A stretch of DNA of 15,782 bases from DATJZH01 sp035499215. GTDB lineage: Bacteria > Actinomycetota > Actinomycetes > Streptosporangiales > Streptosporangiaceae. The position numbers and the translations under genes are program-made. Where the stretch lies: the NCBI GenBank assembly GCA_035499215.1, contig DATJZH010000188.1:1-15782 (forward strand), in the 5' to 3' direction. Shown one piece after another: positions 14,142 through 15,782 of the stretch. The first letter of the stretch is position 1. The number at the start of each line of letters is the position of its first letter. Below the pieces are notes generated by a model, which had not been told where the DNA came from, did no database searches, and worked only from the letters and a program-made list of their open reading frames with translations.

Positions 14142-14215
14142 TACCCCCGGTCGGAGTCGAACCGACACTGGGGACCCTTTTAGGGGGCCGGCCTCTTCCC
14201 TTGGGCTATGTAGTA
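14142..14215 (-). tRNA. degenerate tRNA-like sequence (possible tRNA pseudogene)
   Basis: Reading the minus strand from 14215, a 74-nt stretch has a D-arm (TAGCCCAAGGGAAGAGGC, starting with U8-A9 at 14208-14207), an anticodon arm GGCCC-CCTAAAA-GGGTC, and a perfect T-arm GTCGG-TTCGACT-CCGAC. A 3' acceptor strand CGGGGGT, discriminator A and CC follow. The anticodon would be TAA at 14182-14180, but position 33 is C instead of the near-universal U. The 5' acceptor strand TACTACA pairs with the 3' strand at only two or three of seven positions, and the variable loop has one extra base. It also lacks the long variable arm of a bacterial tRNA-Leu. I therefore think it is a relic or a tRNA mimic, not a working tRNA. 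It begins 6 bp behind the glycosylase stop. Confidence 0.45.
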
Positions 14216-14221
14216 AGACGA

Positions 14222-15052
14222 TTAGTTTTCGGTGTTGGCGCAGGCCCGAGCGCGGGCGAAAATGGCGTCCAGCATGCCCGGGGTGACCCGTCTGGTGAAG
14301 GTGTTCTGCTGGCTTGGGTGATAACAGCCGATGAGCAGCACGTCGCCCGGTGCCTGCGGATTCCGCAGGCGGACCTCGGCGCCGTGACCGAACGCCGGGC
14401 GCGGCCGCGGCAGCGCGAAGCCGCAGCGGCCGAGCACCGGCCAGATTGCCTGCCAGGCAAATCCCCCCAGGCACACGATAACCCTCAGATCAGCCGCCAC
14501 CAGGCGGAGTTCGGCCGTGAGCCAGGGCGCGCACGAGTCCCGTTCGGATGGTTCCGGCTTATTGCCCGGCGGAGCGCAGCGAACCGCGGCCGCCATCCGG
14601 GCATCCAGCAGGCGCTGGCCATCTCCCGCGGCTACGCTGGTGGGCTTTTCCGCCCACCCGCACCGGTATAGCGAGGCGAAAAGGAAATCTCCGCTGCGAT
14701 CGCCGGTGAAGATCCGGCCGGTACGGTTCCCGCCATGGGCCGCAGGGGCCAGGCCCACGATCAGCAGCCGCGGCCGGGCGGCCCCCCAGCCGGGGATAGG
14801 ACGGCCCCAGTAGGGCTCGTCGCGGAACGAGCGGCGGCGCACCACGGCCACTTCCTCGCGCCAGGCGACCAGCCGCGGGCAGGCGCGGCAGACCGACTGT
14901 CGCGCGACGAGCTCATCCAGGGTGCCCGCTCCGGCGGCCAGGTCCGCCACGTCGGCCGCGCTGCTCGCCACCGGCGTAGCCGGCCCGGCGGGATCATCGG
15001 GCCAGCTGCCCGGCGGGATCAGCCGACCCGCGCCCACAGGTGCCTCAGCCAC
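14222..15052 (-). CDS. udgB: uracil-DNA glycosylase, family 5 (UdgB type)
   Basis: Base-excision repair enzyme that removes uracil and some other deaminated bases from DNA. 276 aa with a GTG start at 15052. Seen: motif A GLAPAAHGGNRTGRIFTGD (100-118), which has the family 5 form with Ala instead of a catalytic Asp/Asn, and motif B HPSQQNTFT (245-253). Four cysteines fit a 4Fe-4S cluster: C55 and C58 (CRACPRL), C159 (RCAPPGNKP) and C174. The first 40 residues are Pro/Ala/Gly-rich and probably disordered, so a later start is possible. The gene overlaps the end of the exopolyphosphatase gene by 8 bp, indicating coupled translation. M. tuberculosis Rv1259 is the comparable enzyme. Confidence 0.93.
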   Translation of the reverse strand: MAEAPVGAGRLIPPGSWPDDPAGPATPVASSAADVADLAAGAGTLDELVARQSVCRACPRLVAWREEVAVVRRRSFRDEPYWGRPIPGWGAARPRLLIVGLAPAAHGGNRTGRIFTGDRSGDFLFASLYRCGWAEKPTSVAAGDGQRLLDARMAAAVRCAPPGNKPEPSERDSCAPWLTAELRLVAADLRVIVCLGGFAWQAIWPVLGRCGFALPRPRPAFGHGAEVRLRNPQAPGDVLLIGCYHPSQQNTFTRRVTPGMLDAIFARARACANTEN

Positions 15053-15782
15053 GCGTCCCGGCCAGCGACCAGGCCATCCCGTCCAGGATGTCGTGCTCGC
15101 TCACCAGGACCTCAGCGAAGCCGAACCGCTGCATCAGGCGGTCCAGGACGAGCGCGCCGCCCCCGATCACGTCGACGCGCCCCGGATGCATGACGCCGAC
15201 AGCGGCCCGTTCGGCCCGGGTCTGGGCGAGCAGGCCGCGGGTCACGGCGTGCACGTCGGCCGCGGATACGCGGGCGTGGTGGATCCGGGCGGCGTCGTAG
15301 GCAGGCAGCCCCATCGCGATGGCCGCTACCGTGGTGACCGAGCCGGCCAGCCCGATCAGCGTCCTGGCCTCGCGCGCCGGCACCGCGACCGCCACCGTGT
15401 CCAGGGCCGCGTCGATGTCGGCGACGGCGGCCGCCACCTCTTGATCCGCCGGCGGGTCGCCGTGCAGGCGCCGCTCGGTCAGCCGGACGCAGCCGATGTT
15501 GACCGAGATTGCGTGGGACGGCAGGCCACCGTCCGGACCGAGCACGAACTCGGTCGAGCCGCCGCCGATGTCGGCGACCAGGAACGGCGCGGGAAAGGGT
15601 CCGGCCGCGAGCTCGGCGGTCGCCCCGGTGAACGACAGCACCGCCTCGTCGTCCCCGGTGAGGACCTCGGGCGCGACGCCGAGCACCTCCTTGACCATGC
15701 GGACGAACTCGGCCGCATTGCCGGCGTCCCTGGTGGCGCTGGTGGCCACCATCCGCACCGCCTGCGCGCCCGAGCCGGCGAT
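15045..15782 (-). CDS. Ppx/GppA-family exopolyphosphatase (N-terminus outside window)
   Basis: Hydrolyses terminal phosphate from polyphosphate or pppGpp; member of the ASKHA/actin-like Ppx/GppA family. The frame is open to the window edge, beginning IAGSGAQA before VRMVATSATRDAGN, so roughly 65-70 N-terminal residues, including the first phosphate loop, are missing. Seen: VATSATRDAGNAAEF, the second phosphate motif VADIGGGSTEFVLG, SVNIGCVRLTER, the GLAGSVTT loop, and the C-terminal VIGGGALVLDRLM and SEHDILDGMAW. The 245 codons seen agree with a short, Ppx1/Ppx2-type actinobacterial protein of about 310-320 aa without the extra C-terminal domains of E. coli PPX. It overlaps the glycosylase gene by 8 bp. 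Whether polyphosphate or pppGpp is the main substrate cannot be told. Confidence 0.93.
   Translation of the reverse strand: MAGSGAQAVRMVATSATRDAGNAAEFVRMVKEVLGVAPEVLTGDDEAVLSFTGATAELAAGPFPAPFLVADIGGGSTEFVLGPDGGLPSHAISVNIGCVRLTERRLHGDPPADQEVAAAVADIDAALDTVAVAVPAREARTLIGLAGSVTTVAAIAMGLPAYDAARIHHARVSAADVHAVTRGLLAQTRAERAAVGVMHPGRVDVIGGGALVLDRLMQRFGFAEVLVSEHDILDGMAWSLAGTRG

Noticed and set aside
13956..14183. Plus-strand 75-codon frame across the hairpins
   Set aside because: It runs through the terminator stem and the antisense of the tRNA-like sequence, and its composition is not coding-like.
1..15782. CRISPR, insertion sequence, phage, toxin-antitoxin or biosynthetic cluster
   Set aside because: No spaced direct repeats, transposase or integrase motifs, or synthase domains were seen; the genes are ordinary metabolic and repair functions.

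Overview
The window looks like chromosomal DNA from a high-GC actinomycete. Codon third positions are almost all G or C, GTG and TTG starts are common, and several genes belong to families typical of mycobacteria, streptomycetes and Streptosporangiales-like bacteria: a CBS-domain cystathionine beta-synthase next to metB, an Rv1155-type F420-binding protein, a family 5 uracil-DNA glycosylase and a MoxR/VWA pair. Genes are dense, mostly full length and in consistent frames. I see no transposase, phage gene, CRISPR array or rRNA. It is a mainly housekeeping region with a few intergenic spots worth attention.

Layout from left to right. (1) Positions 3-1115 (+): 4-hydroxyphenylpyruvate dioxygenase of tyrosine catabolism, cut at its 5' end by the window. 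It converges on (2) a minus-strand pair, 3459-2500 (ROK-family sugar kinase) and 2375-1161 (ACT-domain threonine ammonia-lyase). (3) Divergent from the ROK gene, a two-gene operon runs on the plus strand: 3511-4968 (AAA+ ATPase of the ChlI/MoxR type) and 4996-6975 (VWA-domain partner). These probably form a chelatase- or chaperone-like machine. (4) 7103-8828 (+): two short two-helix membrane proteins that are paralogues of each other (7103-7366 and 7772-8038), then a four-helix membrane protein with an Ala/Pro/Gly-rich linker. (5) Minus strand: cbs (11565-10108) followed by metB (10060-8858), the transsulfuration operon. A thiolase (11722-12939, +) is divergent from cbs. The same neighbourhood (fadA3, cbs, metB) occurs in Mycobacterium tuberculosis. 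(6) 13073-13726 (+): a DUF4287-like small protein and an F420-binding PPOX-fold protein. (7) Minus strand at the right edge: an exopolyphosphatase-family gene, cut by the window end, overlaps by 8 bp a family 5 uracil-DNA glycosylase (15052-14222). A degenerate tRNA-like sequence (14215-14142) lies directly behind the glycosylase stop.

The best candidates for undescribed biology are non-coding or small. The gap 13727-14141 carries a CRP-like palindrome, a triplicated GCAGAAC motif, a 13-bp perfect hairpin and the adjoining tRNA-like sequence, which together could be a small-RNA locus. The cbs/fadA divergent promoter carries a 20-bp inverted repeat. The tandem two-helix membrane proteins have no assigned function. 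Two genes (3511 and 8199) have a -10-like box placed so that transcription would start at the start codon, suggesting leaderless mRNAs. MetB carries an unusual insertion of about 17 residues near its active-site loop.
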